From assembly GCA_030374805.1 (NCBI GenBank), contig JARGSG010000197.1:744001-808000 (forward strand): 64,000 nt of DNA, written 5' to 3'. Shown piece after piece: positions 11,001 to 19,907 of this stretch (position 1 is its first letter; every line of letters begins with the position of its first letter). Under the pieces are notes generated by a model. That model saw only the letters and a list, made by a program, of their open reading frames with translations. It was not told the DNA's origin and ran no database searches. This stretch comes from Gracilaria gracilis. Its lineage: Eukaryota; Rhodophyta; Florideophyceae; Gracilariales; Gracilariaceae. Made by a program: the position numbers and the translations under genes.

Positions 11001-11445
11001 CCATCGACCTGGATTCAAGCTGCATGCCATGATTCTCATGCACCTGATCGGTGCAGTTGGTTCTGGGCGAATCACGGAACCCATATGGGATGAGGCAGAA
11101 CAGGACCAGGTAGCATGTGCGACTGCGAATGGTACTGCTCCAGCTAGCAACGCAGTGTTTTTGCACAACCATCTTTTGAAAATTCTCAAAGATGCCTTCC
11201 CGAACTTGACTGAAACTCAAGTGACTGACATTGTGAAGAAGCTTTTGTCGTCGGTGGACGAAAAGATGTTCAAGATACATTTGCGTGACTTCCTGGTGCA
11301 AACGAAAGAATTTTCGTCAGGTGATAATACGGAAATGTTTGATGAGGAGAACAAGCTGCAGCAGTTGGAGAAAGAGAAGTTGGAAAAGGAAAGACTTGCA
11401 AGAACTCCCGGTCTTCTCCCACCATCGAGAGTACAAAGTCATTAG
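8098..11445 (+). CDS. XPO1: Exportin-1 (CRM1), nuclear export receptor
   Basis: Single-exon protein of 1115 aa, close to the usual length of about 1070. With RanGTP it carries leucine-rich NES cargoes out of the nucleus. The N-terminal importin-beta-like region (FFALQILEKLIRYRWK; LVQVVKQEWPAKWQSF) is clear, and the highly conserved central block runs LNTLCWAIGSISGAM to GQYPRFLRAHWKFLKTVV. In the NES-groove segment QLCEIKRGKDNKA, Cys554 occupies the position of the human cysteine that leptomycin B modifies, so the protein is predicted to be sensitive. The C-terminal region contains the Lys/Glu-rich stretch EKEKLEKERLART. The ATG at 8098 directly precedes the conserved N-terminus. RPB5 converges on it 366 bp downstream. 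Confidence 0.97.
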   Translation: MDRLADPSISDEEYVSLLEQPISILYNSPNASDRNAAQMLLTQLQDMPNAWVRVDKVLDHQSSSINAKFFALQILEKLIRYRWKTLPRSTCESIRNYVVNKVIRLSETDESLRRERVFVSKLNLILVQVVKQEWPAKWQSFMTEIVGASRSSVSLCENNMKILRLLSEEVFEFSTGQMTHDKIQELKKQFNDDFARVFQLCQYVFESASELQSSRPALLVATLKTLEKFLSWIPLGYIFETQLIELLVGFMGVSSLRNATIPCLVEIASLSSMGPKNYDERFGLLFLSFVKQLVVVLPRDTDIARAYEDADDETQGFVMNLALFFTGFFKSHTRLLNVEGPPDMQEALRIAHEYLVNISRVSNVEVFKTCLEWWSRLALDLYETECHSSPRRDRTSPLMLERSPEVQTAALVTLALNPNGIPRSTLRLSAKRAFYAPILAELRQVMISRMAKPEEVLIVEDENGEIVRETTKDTDAIALYKTMRETLVYLTHLDTQNTENIMLSKLSAQIDNSEWSWHNLNTLCWAIGSISGAMGEEEERKFLVTVVKELLQLCEIKRGKDNKAVVASNILYVVGQYPRFLRAHWKFLKTVVNKLFEFMHETHPGVQDMACDTFLKIAQKCRNKFVNEQSGETEPFIVEMLDKLPEIIQKLEPHQIHSFYESCGCIIASEVDPTRQSQLIMKLFELPNSSWQQLLYSASFSEEILTERDKMKNFSSILRTNSRVAESLGPPYLVQLEWIFNDMMKVYKAYSSLIQTAVANGGQFATKTSLVRNMRAVKREVLRVLETCIRKSDEKNREKIQKGIIEQLTDPVLGDYYSSGPDAREPAVLSLFSTIVTYMQGTLTTSAITVIFKSLVRVTVDMITNNFEDFPDARINFFLLLRSVNQHNFAALFALSENPAAAEADFRFVINAIVWAFKHTERNVAETGLQILLEMLRKVDSSPFVNYFYRIYFKLILNDILSVMTDTFHRPGFKLHAMILMHLIGAVGSGRITEPIWDEAEQDQVACATANGTAPASNAVFLHNHLLKILKDAFPNLTETQVTDIVKKLLSSVDEKMFKIHLRDFLVQTKEFSSGDNTEMFDEENKLQQLEKEKLEKERLARTPGLLPPSRVQSH

Positions 11446-11811
11446 CATTGTAAGGTAAGTGTTGCGACGGCAGTCTAAGTCCGCGCTGTGTGTTAACGTT
11501 GTGATTAGTTCCGAGAGTCACAACTGCTGCGTGATAGGTCTACGTTCAGAAATCACTAGTATCTCTTTAGGGTGTGTTTCGTTAACGGATGTGGATTTGA
11601 GAGAGAGAAAGGGGGTCATTTGGAAGGAGCGAGTCGATGCGACACTCGTTGAAAGGTTTTTTGCTTTGTAAAAACGTCTGCAGTCGTGCGAAAGTGTTGA
11701 CCTGCACCACAAGGATAAGAACTGACGCGAACTCCTAACACAAAGCTTAAAGAACATATATCAGCAAACATAGGCCTTCACATGCGTAAAACTAACAAGT
11801 TGCCATTCATA
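11446..11811. other. Intergenic region between convergent exportin-1 and RPB5
   Basis: No coding sequence supported. It should hold the 3' UTRs of both genes. No repeat recognised. Confidence 0.4.
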
Positions 11812-12465
11812 TCATGCAACACATAAACGGTAAGTGACATACCGTCCTGCCGTTTCTGAAGGTCTGGTAATCTTGACCACATTGCCAGGTACCAGACCGT
11901 AGTAACGTGCAATAGGGTCGGATCGCTGTATACGCGGCAGCTGGCTTTCTTTTAGTTTGTACCTTCGCAGCAACGCACGTTTTGAATCTTCAGACATCAA
12001 CTCGTGCTTCGGAACAAGCTGGTGGTGAGTGATATTGACAAGCAACTCGTTCTCCATGAATACCTCCAATAAACATCTGCCCGAAGCGGACATCTTTTCT
12101 ACTGCTCCTTTTGCAGTTGGGGTCAGTCCACTCTGTAGCACCATAAGGGCATTGTTGACCCCATTGGTCTCCATACGCTTAGTTATAGCGCTTACCACAT
12201 CAACACCAACAGATTTCCCTCGCTCTTCGTCAGGGAAGAATACAAAGATTTGGTCCGCTGGATTATCTCGCCGTTGTCTCAACATGGTTAATGATTCACG
12301 ATTGTAGTTCCTCGTTTGCATCTGTGCCGCGAAATCATCCTTGCTCAAGTTCATATCCTCGCTCGTGTTCAACACAGCATATCCCCGGTCGGAAAGCATT
12401 TCCAAAACCGTTCGGCGTACACGGAAGAGCCGACTTACGTCCTTTTCCAACTGTTCATCATTCAT
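11812..12465 (-). CDS. POLR2E: RNA polymerase I/II/III common subunit RPB5 (RPABC1)
   Basis: Intact 217-aa single-exon gene, a size typical of eukaryotic RPB5. It is a shared subunit of all three nuclear RNA polymerases, sitting in the lower jaw. The N-terminal jaw domain (SRLFRVRRTVLEMLSDRGY) is followed by FVFFPDEERGKSVG and the C-terminal assembly domain shared with archaeal RpoH: LVPKHELMSEDSKRALLRRY, LPRIQRSDPIARYYG and GNVVKITRPSETAGRYVTYR. The start ATG is at 12463-12465. Upstream lie a perfect 20-bp palindrome and a hairpin that may be promoter elements. Confidence 0.97.
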   Translation of the reverse strand: MNDEQLEKDVSRLFRVRRTVLEMLSDRGYAVLNTSEDMNLSKDDFAAQMQTRNYNRESLTMLRQRRDNPADQIFVFFPDEERGKSVGVDVVSAITKRMETNGVNNALMVLQSGLTPTAKGAVEKMSASGRCLLEVFMENELLVNITHHQLVPKHELMSEDSKRALLRRYKLKESQLPRIQRSDPIARYYGLVPGNVVKITRPSETAGRYVTYRLCVA

Positions 12466-12755
12466 ATCGAACTCGCGTCTAGGAGTCTGCTACGAAATTA
12501 GCCTGGCCGAAGAAGATGGAATTCTTCTCACTTGTGGGGTCACCCAAAAAGTCCGTATCCTTTGTAAACCAAAGACGGGTGCCCGTACTCTTTCACTCGT
12601 ACTTTTTCGAGCTTGAGTTGGAATGCTGGCCCTTATCCACCTGCCCCTCTTCCGACTTATCGCGACTCAAAGACGGACAAGTCTTTGCTAGAGGCTCGAG
12701 TGTTATGTATCTACTGGATGGATCTACTTGCACGCAATGGTTGACAAAGCTACGT

Positions 12756-12775
12756 GTACCGTTGTACAACGGTAC
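12756..12775. repeat. Perfect 20-bp palindrome with CCGTTG core
   Basis: GTACCGTTGTACAACGGTAC is its own reverse complement. It lies about 290 bp upstream of the RPB5 start and is the most symmetric member of the GTACCGTTG motif family found across the window. CCGTTG/CAACGG matches the general MYB-type site, so a transcription-factor dimer site is a possible reading. Confidence 0.6.
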
Positions 12776-12822
12776 TTAGGTCGATGCAGAAATTCGTGCT
12801 GGCCAAATCGCCAAATTTGTGC

Positions 12823-12854
12823 GTTTCACCTGTAGGCTATCATACAGGTGAAAC
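12823..12854. repeat. Perfect 12-bp inverted repeat (hairpin)
   Basis: The arms GTTTCACCTGTA and TACAGGTGAAAC are exact reverse complements separated by the 8 nt GGCTATCA. It lies about 360 bp upstream of RPB5. It could be a regulatory site, a processed small-RNA hairpin or the core of a tiny MITE. No T-tract or partner gene decides which. Confidence 0.6.
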
Positions 12855-12999
12855 AAACCAAAAGCAGATTGTCGCGCCAAAAGGCACGCCTTAAGCAAGA
12901 CTGCAGAGGGTGGTGCATGTCTGTCTTGGGGTTTGCGAACGTCGGGTGCTGCTCATGTTTCGGGTTATCACCGGGCAGGTATTGGTCCCAGGGGTCCAA

Positions 13000-13310
13000 T
13001 AATGAATGAATGGCTTTATTTACATGCCAACTGGGGCCATGGATTAGGCCTTTTTCAACGCCTTCTGTCCTGTATTAGGCCTCTGCGGTCCACGTCGGGT
13101 GCATAAATGGATGTCTTTCTTTCTTTCTTCCGAACGACGTCACATTTCCCCAAAAGTACCAAGCCACCCCCCATGCACTGAACACATTCGCGCTCCTGTC
13201 GTTTTTCAATGAGGAGATAGCGATTGTGGTTTACTTCGAATACTTCAAATCTCTGACAATCTTCTTTCTCCATGTGCGCAGGTTCGTTCTTAGGGGTCAG
13301 TGCCACAGCA
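13000..13310 (-). mobile_element. Decayed transposable-element fragment with (ATTC)n-like tail
   Basis: A minus-strand open frame (13055-13306) contains RQERECVQC, then KCDVVRKKERKTSIYAPDVD, and ends in a stop followed about 30 nt later by AATAAAGCCATTCATTCATT. The Cys pattern followed by KTS-Y faintly resembles the C-terminal cysteine-rich domain of piggyBac transposases with its later cysteines mutated. The tetranucleotide tail instead suggests a retroposed 3' end. It has no start context and no homologue that I can name with confidence, so it is treated as a remnant. Confidence 0.3.
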
Positions 13311-13471
13311 AGTCTTCAAAGTGATGCTTCCGCGTCGCGAAGGATTGATAGGACTCTTTATGTCCGTCAATGGGAGCTGCCAGGGTTGGCAAAGCCTCAT
13401 CTTCCTATTATGGGAATGATGTCCATGGCTTGTGTTTCAGTATAAGTTTCCCGACATTTCTCCTCTTTATT

Positions 13472-14085
13472 TCAGTACAAATTCTGAATACTTCGAACCT
13501 CTTCCTTAACTTCTTCTAAATGCCCGGTCAAATCTCCTGAAGCTTTCTTCTCAGAAACCATAGCTACGCTTGTAGGTCGATTAGTGAGCCCCGCAGCACC
13601 AAGGTCAGCTTTGCGCCCTACGAAGCAGTACGGGATGTTGCTCTCCTCACACAGAATAGGAACGTGAGCTATAACGTCAATAGGAAAGACATCACCAGCA
13701 AGCACAACCACGCCAGTGTCACCTTTTCGAATCGATAAAACTACCTCTTTTACTCCCCGTTTCAGAGCCTTTGCAGTTGCTGCTGCTCCAAGCAGTTTGA
13801 AAACCTTCTTCGTGAGCTTTCGTCCGGCAAGTGCTGGTTAAACAAGGACAGCAGAAATTGTATTCGTGTCAGTGGATCTAGAGCTATCAAGGGAGGATCA
13901 ATACTTAGTATGGTTCCGAACTTACGTCTTGCAATCGGTGAAAGGTATGTTTCGTTTTCGCCATCCGTCATGACCGCGTCCGATGGCGCTGGGTCTTTTT
14001 CATTGTCTTCTGACTTCCTATGCTTTCTTTTCTTCTTTTCTTCAGTCTCATGCTCTTTTCTCTTTCGTTTCTTCTCGGAACCCAT
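13472..14085 (-). CDS. NHP2: NHP2-like H/ACA snoRNP protein (L7Ae family), two exons
   Basis: RNA-binding core protein of H/ACA ribonucleoproteins, which guide pseudouridylation of rRNA and snRNA (and act in telomerase where present). Exon 1 is 14085-13926, a 92-nt intron occupies 13925-13834 (GTAAGT donor, ACCAG acceptor), and exon 2 is 13833-13472, giving 173 aa. Splicing joins SPIAR to PLAGRKLTKKVFKLLGAA, exactly the NHP2/L7Ae N-terminal pattern, while reading through gives a premature stop. The L7Ae fold follows: KALKRGVKEVVLSIRKGDTG, LAGDVFPIDVIAHVPILCEE, NIPYCFVGRKADLGAA. A Lys/Arg/Glu-rich N-terminus (EKKRKRKEHETEEKKKRKHR) could act as a nuclear or nucleolar signal. The ATG chosen, at 14083-14085, gives MGSEKKRK. 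It is head-to-head with clathrin. Confidence 0.92.
13834..13925 (-). other. Spliceosomal intron of NHP2
   Basis: GTAAGT donor, TTTAACCAG acceptor, with an internal CACTGACA as possible branch site. Splicing forms the proline codon of ARPLAGRK from one base of exon 1 and two of exon 2. Confidence 0.85.
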
Positions 14086-14726
14086 GGATTCGAACAATAA
14101 TCGCAAACAAAAAGAAAAGTATAAGAACGTGAAGAAATGGTCACCGTCCCCTCAAAGCCGAAGCTCGTGTTCATGTACCGTTGATAATCACGACGGCCAT
14201 CCGCCTGAAGTTGATCATTGATCCTTGGCAATTAAGACAGAACGCCCTCGCAGGGTAGGAGGGATACCCGCCCATGTGGAAAGGATACCACGGTATGTAC
14301 ATATTCTACTGGGATACTGAAAGCTTACCCTCTGGTTCCAATTAAAGTGTGACACGTTGTACACGTTGAGCTGAAGCCTCTTCTATTTGTCTGACAGTCA
14401 TTCCTCTGAACTGGAGGGTCCCCAGCATCGCTGTGATGAGCGCTCCTGCTGCCACTCCCTAAACAACACCGTTATCTATCGAACAGATGCTTTCCCTGCA
14501 CCTTGCCCTTCCAGTCGCAAGTTCATCTTCCTAAACGCTGACGCTCAGTTGTTGCGGCACGTTGAAGTCGCCCCTCGGGGGTAACGCTATCCTCATAAGC
14601 TGCTTCTCGAGCGCTACTTCTTTCGATCGGCGCAAATTGCTTCGGCTCTAGCGTATTTCCTTCCGTGCCGAGACAAGGCGCGTTCCAAAGTCATCTGACT
14701 TCAATAATCTTTGTAACTAGTCGAAA
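14086..14726. promoter_or_regulatory. Shared promoter region between NHP2 and clathrin heavy chain
   Basis: A 641-bp gap between divergent starts. It contains one copy of the motif ATGTACCGTTGAT (14173-14185), about 90 bp upstream of NHP2. There is no TATA box and no other feature I can support. Confidence 0.4.
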
Positions 14727-17700
14727 ATGGTGCAGGGACCGATACGCCTCGATGAGGTGCTATCGCTGCCTTCCGTTGGGGTACCCCCCACATCCCTGTC
14801 ATTCTCTGCGTGCACCATGGAGTCAGACAAATACATATGTGTGAGAGAAGCCGCTGCTGGTGGATCAGGGGGGAATCTCATTGTCATCGACATGGCAAAT
14901 CCTGCCCAGCCCACACGACGCCCGATCACTGCAGATTCTGCGTTGATGAACCCTGTTTCTGATCTCATTGCGCTCAGAGCCGGCAGCCAGCTTCAGGTTT
15001 TCGATTTCAAAGCGAAGACTAACATCAAGTCCCATGTACTGTCTGAGACTGTTGAATTCTGGAAATGGATCTCCGAGCGTACAATTGGAATCGTCACTCC
15101 AACATCTGTATATCACTGGCGTGCAGACGATAGCACCTCCGAACCTGTCAAAATGTTTAACAGACATGGTTCACTATCAAACGCTCAAATCATTAATTAT
15201 CGGTCTGATCCATCTGAAGAATGGCTAGTGTTGGTCGGTATTTCTGCAATTGGTGAAGGTCGCGTGGGTGGACATATGCAGTTGTATTCCATTGAAAAGA
15301 AAATCTCTCAGGCGATAGAGGGCCATGCAGCCTGTTTTGCAACTATCAACCTCGAGGGTCACCCGACGACACTGTTTGTATTTGCGTCAAAGAATGCTTC
15401 TGGTGTGTCACGTATCCACATTATTGAGGTCAATGTCGATAAGAAACCCGCAGGAGCGCCCCGCTTCGGAAAGAAAGTAGAGGACATCTACTACCCAGCT
15501 GAAATGACGAACGACTTTCCGATTAGTCTGCAGGCATCAAGCAAGTATTCTGTTGTTTACCTTGTCACAAAAATGGGCTATGTACATTTGTATGACATTG
15601 AAAGTGGTAGTGCCTTGTATATGAACAGAATATCCGAAACGACCATGTTCGCTACTGCGCAGCAGATAGCGACTGGTGGCCTTGTCGGAGTTAATCGCGC
15701 TGGAAAGGTTTTGGCTGTGAATGTAGTCCCTGAGAACGTTGTCCCGTACGTTATGGGAAAGCTCAGTGATGTGGAACTGGCGACGCGGTTGGCCTCAAGG
15801 AACGGTTTTCCCGGCGCGGAAAACCTTTTTTTGGAGCACTTTTACGAACTCTTTGAAGAAGGAAAATATCGGGAAGCTGCACTAGTTGCTGCTGACTCTC
15901 CCGGTGGTTCCTTGCGAACTCCAGACACTATTGCGAAATTCAAAGCTGTCCCAGTAGATGAAAGTGGTCGTGCCGCTCTCATAATCTACTTCCAAACTCT
16001 CCTGGAAAGGGGAAAGCTTAATCAAGTAGAAGCCGTGGAACTTGGAATGCAGTTGGTTGCCAAGAACTCTGTTAATGCGATGGAGAAGTGGGTCAAGGAG
16101 GATAAACTTGAATGTTCCGAACAACTCGGGGATCTCATTCAGCCAAGTGACCCCAACTTAGCTCTGGCAGTATTCATACGGGCAAAGGCTCATTCCAAGG
16201 TAATACAAGTGCTTATCCAAATTGGTCAGGTGTCAAAAGTGGCCCCATACGCTCAGAAAGTGGGTTTGGAAGTAAACGCTACTGAGCTTGTGCAAATGGC
16301 GTCACAAGTTTCTCCTCAGGCAGCTTTGGAGCTGGCTAACACGCTACAGCAAGCAGGTGTTGGGGCGGGAGGCCAACTGGTTCCCGCTCACATGGCCGTC
16401 GACCGCAGTGGCATTGACCACAAGGCAATGTTTGAAACATTTATGAACCGAGGAATGTTGCAAGAAGCAACTGCATATTGCTTAGACAATCTTAAGACGG
16501 ATAGGCCCGAGGACGGTGAGCTACAGACTAAGGTTCTGGAGGCAAACCTGATGAATGCCCCACAAGTGGCAGATGTTATATTGCAGCAAGATATTTGGCA
16601 TCACTATGACAAGCCGAAGATTGCTCAATTGTGCGAACGTGCGGGTCTGTTCCAACATGCTTTAGAAAACTATTCAGATCTGGCAGATGTCAAGCGAGTT
16701 ATGCAGAATACTCATGTCATCAACCCAGAATTTCTGGCAAACTACTTCTCTAATCTATCAGCGGATGATCGGCTAGACTGTATCAAAGAATTAATCAGTT
16801 CTAACCCTCGTGCCAATCTTCAATTATGCGTTCAAGTGGCTGCGAAGCACACAGATGACATCGGGGCCGATCGTCTCATGGAAGTATTTGCTGGGGTGAA
16901 ACAACAAGACGCACTCTTCTACTACCTGCAGGCTATCGTAAGTTTTTCGGAAGATCCGGAAGTTCACTTTAAGTTCATTGAAGTGGCATGTTCATTGGGA
17001 CAGTTCGGTGACGCCGAAAAGGTTACTAGGGAGTCCAGTGTGTATGATCCAGAGAGAGTCAAGAGGTTCCTTATGGAAACACGACCTCGAGATCCTCGTC
17101 CTCTCATAAACGTTTGTGATAGATTCGGCTTTGTGGATGAAATGGTGAAGTTCATGATCAAGAATAGGCAACTGAAGTTCGTCGAAGGTTATGTACAAAG
17201 AGTTAATCCGACACAGTGCCCAGCAGCTGTTGGGGCTTTGCTTGATGTGGACCAAAGTGAGGAATTCGTTCAGAAGCTCATAATGTCCGTTAAGAACACA
17301 GTTCCAGTGGAAGAACTAGTAGAAGAAGTAGAAAAGCGTGGAAAGCTGAAGATTCTCTTGCCGTTCTTGGAGTCTCGCGTCGGAGATGGCTCAACTGATG
17401 TTGGTGTACACTCCGGAATAGCGAAAGTGTACGTAGAAAGCAACATCAATCCCGAGCACTTCTTGGAAACAAATCCATACTATGATTCACGATCTGTAGG
17501 ACAGTTCTGTGAAAAGCGAGACCCTTACTTAGCGTTCGTAGCGTACAAGAGAGGGAACTGTGATGAGGAAGTACTTGATGTTACAAACCGACATTCGCTA
17601 TTTAAGGACCAGGCTCGTTATCTGGTTGATCGCTGTAGCAGCGAGTTGTATGAAGAAGTCCTTGACGAATCAAACGTGAACCGGAAACTCATCGTGGAAC

Positions 17701-19907
17701 AGATAATATCAAATGCCCTTCCTGCCACGCGCGAGCCTAATAAGATTTCTGGGGCGGTTAAGGCCTTCATGACAGCCAACATGCCAGACAAACTTATGGA
17801 AATGCTCGAGAAGCTTGTACTGCAGACCTCCAACTCCACCTTTGCCAGGAACACTAACCTGCAGAATCTTCTTATTCTGACGGCTATCAAAGCAGATTCC
17901 GGTCGAGTCATGGAGTACGTTCGCCGTCTTGACAACTATGATGGGGAAGACATTGCTCAGGTTGCTGTTGGTGAAGGTTTACTGGAAGAGGCCTTCGCAA
18001 TTCACCAGAAGTTTGAACAGCATCCTCTGGCAATCACAGTTTTATTAGATAACATGAAGGATTTCGCCAGAGCAGAAGAATACGCTTTGAAAGTTGATTC
18101 CAGTGAAGTTTGGAGTGTTCTCGGTGTGAAACAATTGGAAGCTGGGAAAATGGCAGCAGGTGTCAATGCGCTCATCAAGGCTAAAGATCCGGCACCATAT
18201 ATGGCCGTTATCGAGGCGGCAAGAGCCGGTGGAAATCCCGAGGACTTCGTACTAGTCGTCAAGTTCTTAAAGTTTGCACGAAACAAAGTCAAGGACGTGA
18301 GGATTGTAGATACCGAGATAATCTTTGCAATGTGTAAGTGTGGAAAGCTTACTGAAGTCGAGGAATTCATTTCGCAACCACATGGGGGAGATCTCGAAGA
18401 AGCGGGTGATCGTTGTGAGGAAGATGAGTTATACGCAGCTGCAAAACTGTTATACTCAGCCGTCAATAACTACGGTAAGCTTGCTCCTGTGCTGGTTCGA
18501 TTGGGAGACTTTCAGGGTGCTGTGGAAGCAGCCCGAAAAGCGGACCGTGTTCGAACATGGCGGGCTGTTTGTTTTGCTTGCGTGGATGCGAAAGAGTTCC
18601 GTCTTGCCCAAATATGTGGTCTGCATGTTGTTGTGGAAGCTGATGAGCTCATGGACGCAATCGACTACTATCAAGAGCGCGGTCACTTCCAAGAAATCAT
18701 TGATCTTCTCGAGCAAGGTCTTACCCTAGACAGAGCTCATACTTCGATGTTCACAGAGCTTGGAGTGTTGATCACAAAGTACCGATCAAAGCAAATGATG
18801 GACCATTGCAAGATGTGGTGGCAGCGCTGTAACATCCCGCGCTTGATTCGAGCTTGTGAATCTGCCATGCTTTGGGCTGAGATGGTTTACTTGCATACCC
18901 AGTATAACGAATTCGATAATGCCGCTTCGGTAATGATTGAACATTCTCCTGATGCGTGGACACAATCAGGATTTACCACGGTGATTGCAAAGGCGGGAAA
19001 TCTTGAAGTCATGTACAAGGCAATACAGTTCTACATTGATGAACAGCCTGAATTATTGAGCGACCTCCTTTCTGTTCTATCACCAAAGGTAGAGTCTTCA
19101 AGGGTTATAAGCATTCTCAGGCGTGCTTATGCGAGTGAATTTGGTGAGTTAGGACTTTTGCCTTTATGTAAGGGTTATCTGCTGAAGGTTCAGGACACGA
19201 ATGTGCCTGATGTCAACGAGGCTCTAAATGATGTCTTGATCGCCGAAGGCTCTTTGGACGAACTTGAGACAAGTATAGATTCTTATGATAACTTCGATCA
19301 ATTCTCACTGGCCCGGCGTCTTGAAAAGAATGACTTATTGCAGCTCCGAAGGATCGCAGCCCTTCTGTTCCGAAGGAATGGCAAATACGAACAAGCAGTT
19401 GAGGTTTCGAAGAAGGACAAACTTTATCGTGACGCAATAGAATCTGTTGCCGCTTCTGAAGATGCTGAATTAACAGAAGAGCTTGCTACTTTCTTCCTGG
19501 AGGATGAACTACTTGAATGTTTCACTGCGATTCTGTACACCTGCTTCGAATTCTTCCGACCAGACACGGCCCTTGAGCTATCATGGCGCTACAGTGTTAT
19601 GGATCACGCCATGCCGTTTATGATTCAGACCATGAAAGAAATTGGCCTAAGACTAATGGGCTTAGAAGAAGAGAGCAAGGAGAAGAGGGAACAAGAAGAA
19701 GAGGAGAAAAAGAAAGTAGAGGACGAAGTGAATGATGATCCATCCGTGCTACTGTTCGGTCTCAATCCGAGCCAAGCAGCCGAGAATCATCCTCCCATGC
19801 TCCCGGCCCCGAATGGAAATATGGGTGGACAAACCGTTCCTCAGATAGGGTGGACTCAGTCCGCTGCAGCCACTTTGCAGCCAACATTTGCAGGTTTGCA
19901 GCAGTAA
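14727..19907 (+). CDS. CLTC: Clathrin heavy chain
   Basis: Single-exon 1726-aa protein (animal and plant chains are about 1675-1705 aa). It trimerises into triskelia that coat vesicles at the plasma membrane, trans-Golgi and endosomes. The N-terminal seven-bladed propeller occupies about residues 1-330 (VEFWKWISERTIGIVT; LEGHPTTLFVFA; YLVTKMGYVHLYDIESG). The linker follows, then seven clathrin heavy-chain repeats through the distal and proximal leg (WKAVCF-like TWRAVCFACVDAKEFRLAQICGLHVVV; YQERGHFQEIIDLLEQGL; LGVLITKYRSKQMMDHCKMWW). The trimerisation region holds LELSWRYSVMDHAMPFMIQTM and is followed by an acidic/Lys-rich segment and a Pro/Gly/Gln-rich tail. The start is the first ATG, giving MVQGPIRLDEVLSL. 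Confidence 0.97.
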   Translation: MVQGPIRLDEVLSLPSVGVPPTSLSFSACTMESDKYICVREAAAGGSGGNLIVIDMANPAQPTRRPITADSALMNPVSDLIALRAGSQLQVFDFKAKTNIKSHVLSETVEFWKWISERTIGIVTPTSVYHWRADDSTSEPVKMFNRHGSLSNAQIINYRSDPSEEWLVLVGISAIGEGRVGGHMQLYSIEKKISQAIEGHAACFATINLEGHPTTLFVFASKNASGVSRIHIIEVNVDKKPAGAPRFGKKVEDIYYPAEMTNDFPISLQASSKYSVVYLVTKMGYVHLYDIESGSALYMNRISETTMFATAQQIATGGLVGVNRAGKVLAVNVVPENVVPYVMGKLSDVELATRLASRNGFPGAENLFLEHFYELFEEGKYREAALVAADSPGGSLRTPDTIAKFKAVPVDESGRAALIIYFQTLLERGKLNQVEAVELGMQLVAKNSVNAMEKWVKEDKLECSEQLGDLIQPSDPNLALAVFIRAKAHSKVIQVLIQIGQVSKVAPYAQKVGLEVNATELVQMASQVSPQAALELANTLQQAGVGAGGQLVPAHMAVDRSGIDHKAMFETFMNRGMLQEATAYCLDNLKTDRPEDGELQTKVLEANLMNAPQVADVILQQDIWHHYDKPKIAQLCERAGLFQHALENYSDLADVKRVMQNTHVINPEFLANYFSNLSADDRLDCIKELISSNPRANLQLCVQVAAKHTDDIGADRLMEVFAGVKQQDALFYYLQAIVSFSEDPEVHFKFIEVACSLGQFGDAEKVTRESSVYDPERVKRFLMETRPRDPRPLINVCDRFGFVDEMVKFMIKNRQLKFVEGYVQRVNPTQCPAAVGALLDVDQSEEFVQKLIMSVKNTVPVEELVEEVEKRGKLKILLPFLESRVGDGSTDVGVHSGIAKVYVESNINPEHFLETNPYYDSRSVGQFCEKRDPYLAFVAYKRGNCDEEVLDVTNRHSLFKDQARYLVDRCSSELYEEVLDESNVNRKLIVEQIISNALPATREPNKISGAVKAFMTANMPDKLMEMLEKLVLQTSNSTFARNTNLQNLLILTAIKADSGRVMEYVRRLDNYDGEDIAQVAVGEGLLEEAFAIHQKFEQHPLAITVLLDNMKDFARAEEYALKVDSSEVWSVLGVKQLEAGKMAAGVNALIKAKDPAPYMAVIEAARAGGNPEDFVLVVKFLKFARNKVKDVRIVDTEIIFAMCKCGKLTEVEEFISQPHGGDLEEAGDRCEEDELYAAAKLLYSAVNNYGKLAPVLVRLGDFQGAVEAARKADRVRTWRAVCFACVDAKEFRLAQICGLHVVVEADELMDAIDYYQERGHFQEIIDLLEQGLTLDRAHTSMFTELGVLITKYRSKQMMDHCKMWWQRCNIPRLIRACESAMLWAEMVYLHTQYNEFDNAASVMIEHSPDAWTQSGFTTVIAKAGNLEVMYKAIQFYIDEQPELLSDLLSVLSPKVESSRVISILRRAYASEFGELGLLPLCKGYLLKVQDTNVPDVNEALNDVLIAEGSLDELETSIDSYDNFDQFSLARRLEKNDLLQLRRIAALLFRRNGKYEQAVEVSKKDKLYRDAIESVAASEDAELTEELATFFLEDELLECFTAILYTCFEFFRPDTALELSWRYSVMDHAMPFMIQTMKEIGLRLMGLEEESKEKREQEEEEKKKVEDEVNDDPSVLLFGLNPSQAAENHPPMLPAPNGNMGGQTVPQIGWTQSAAATLQPTFAGLQQ

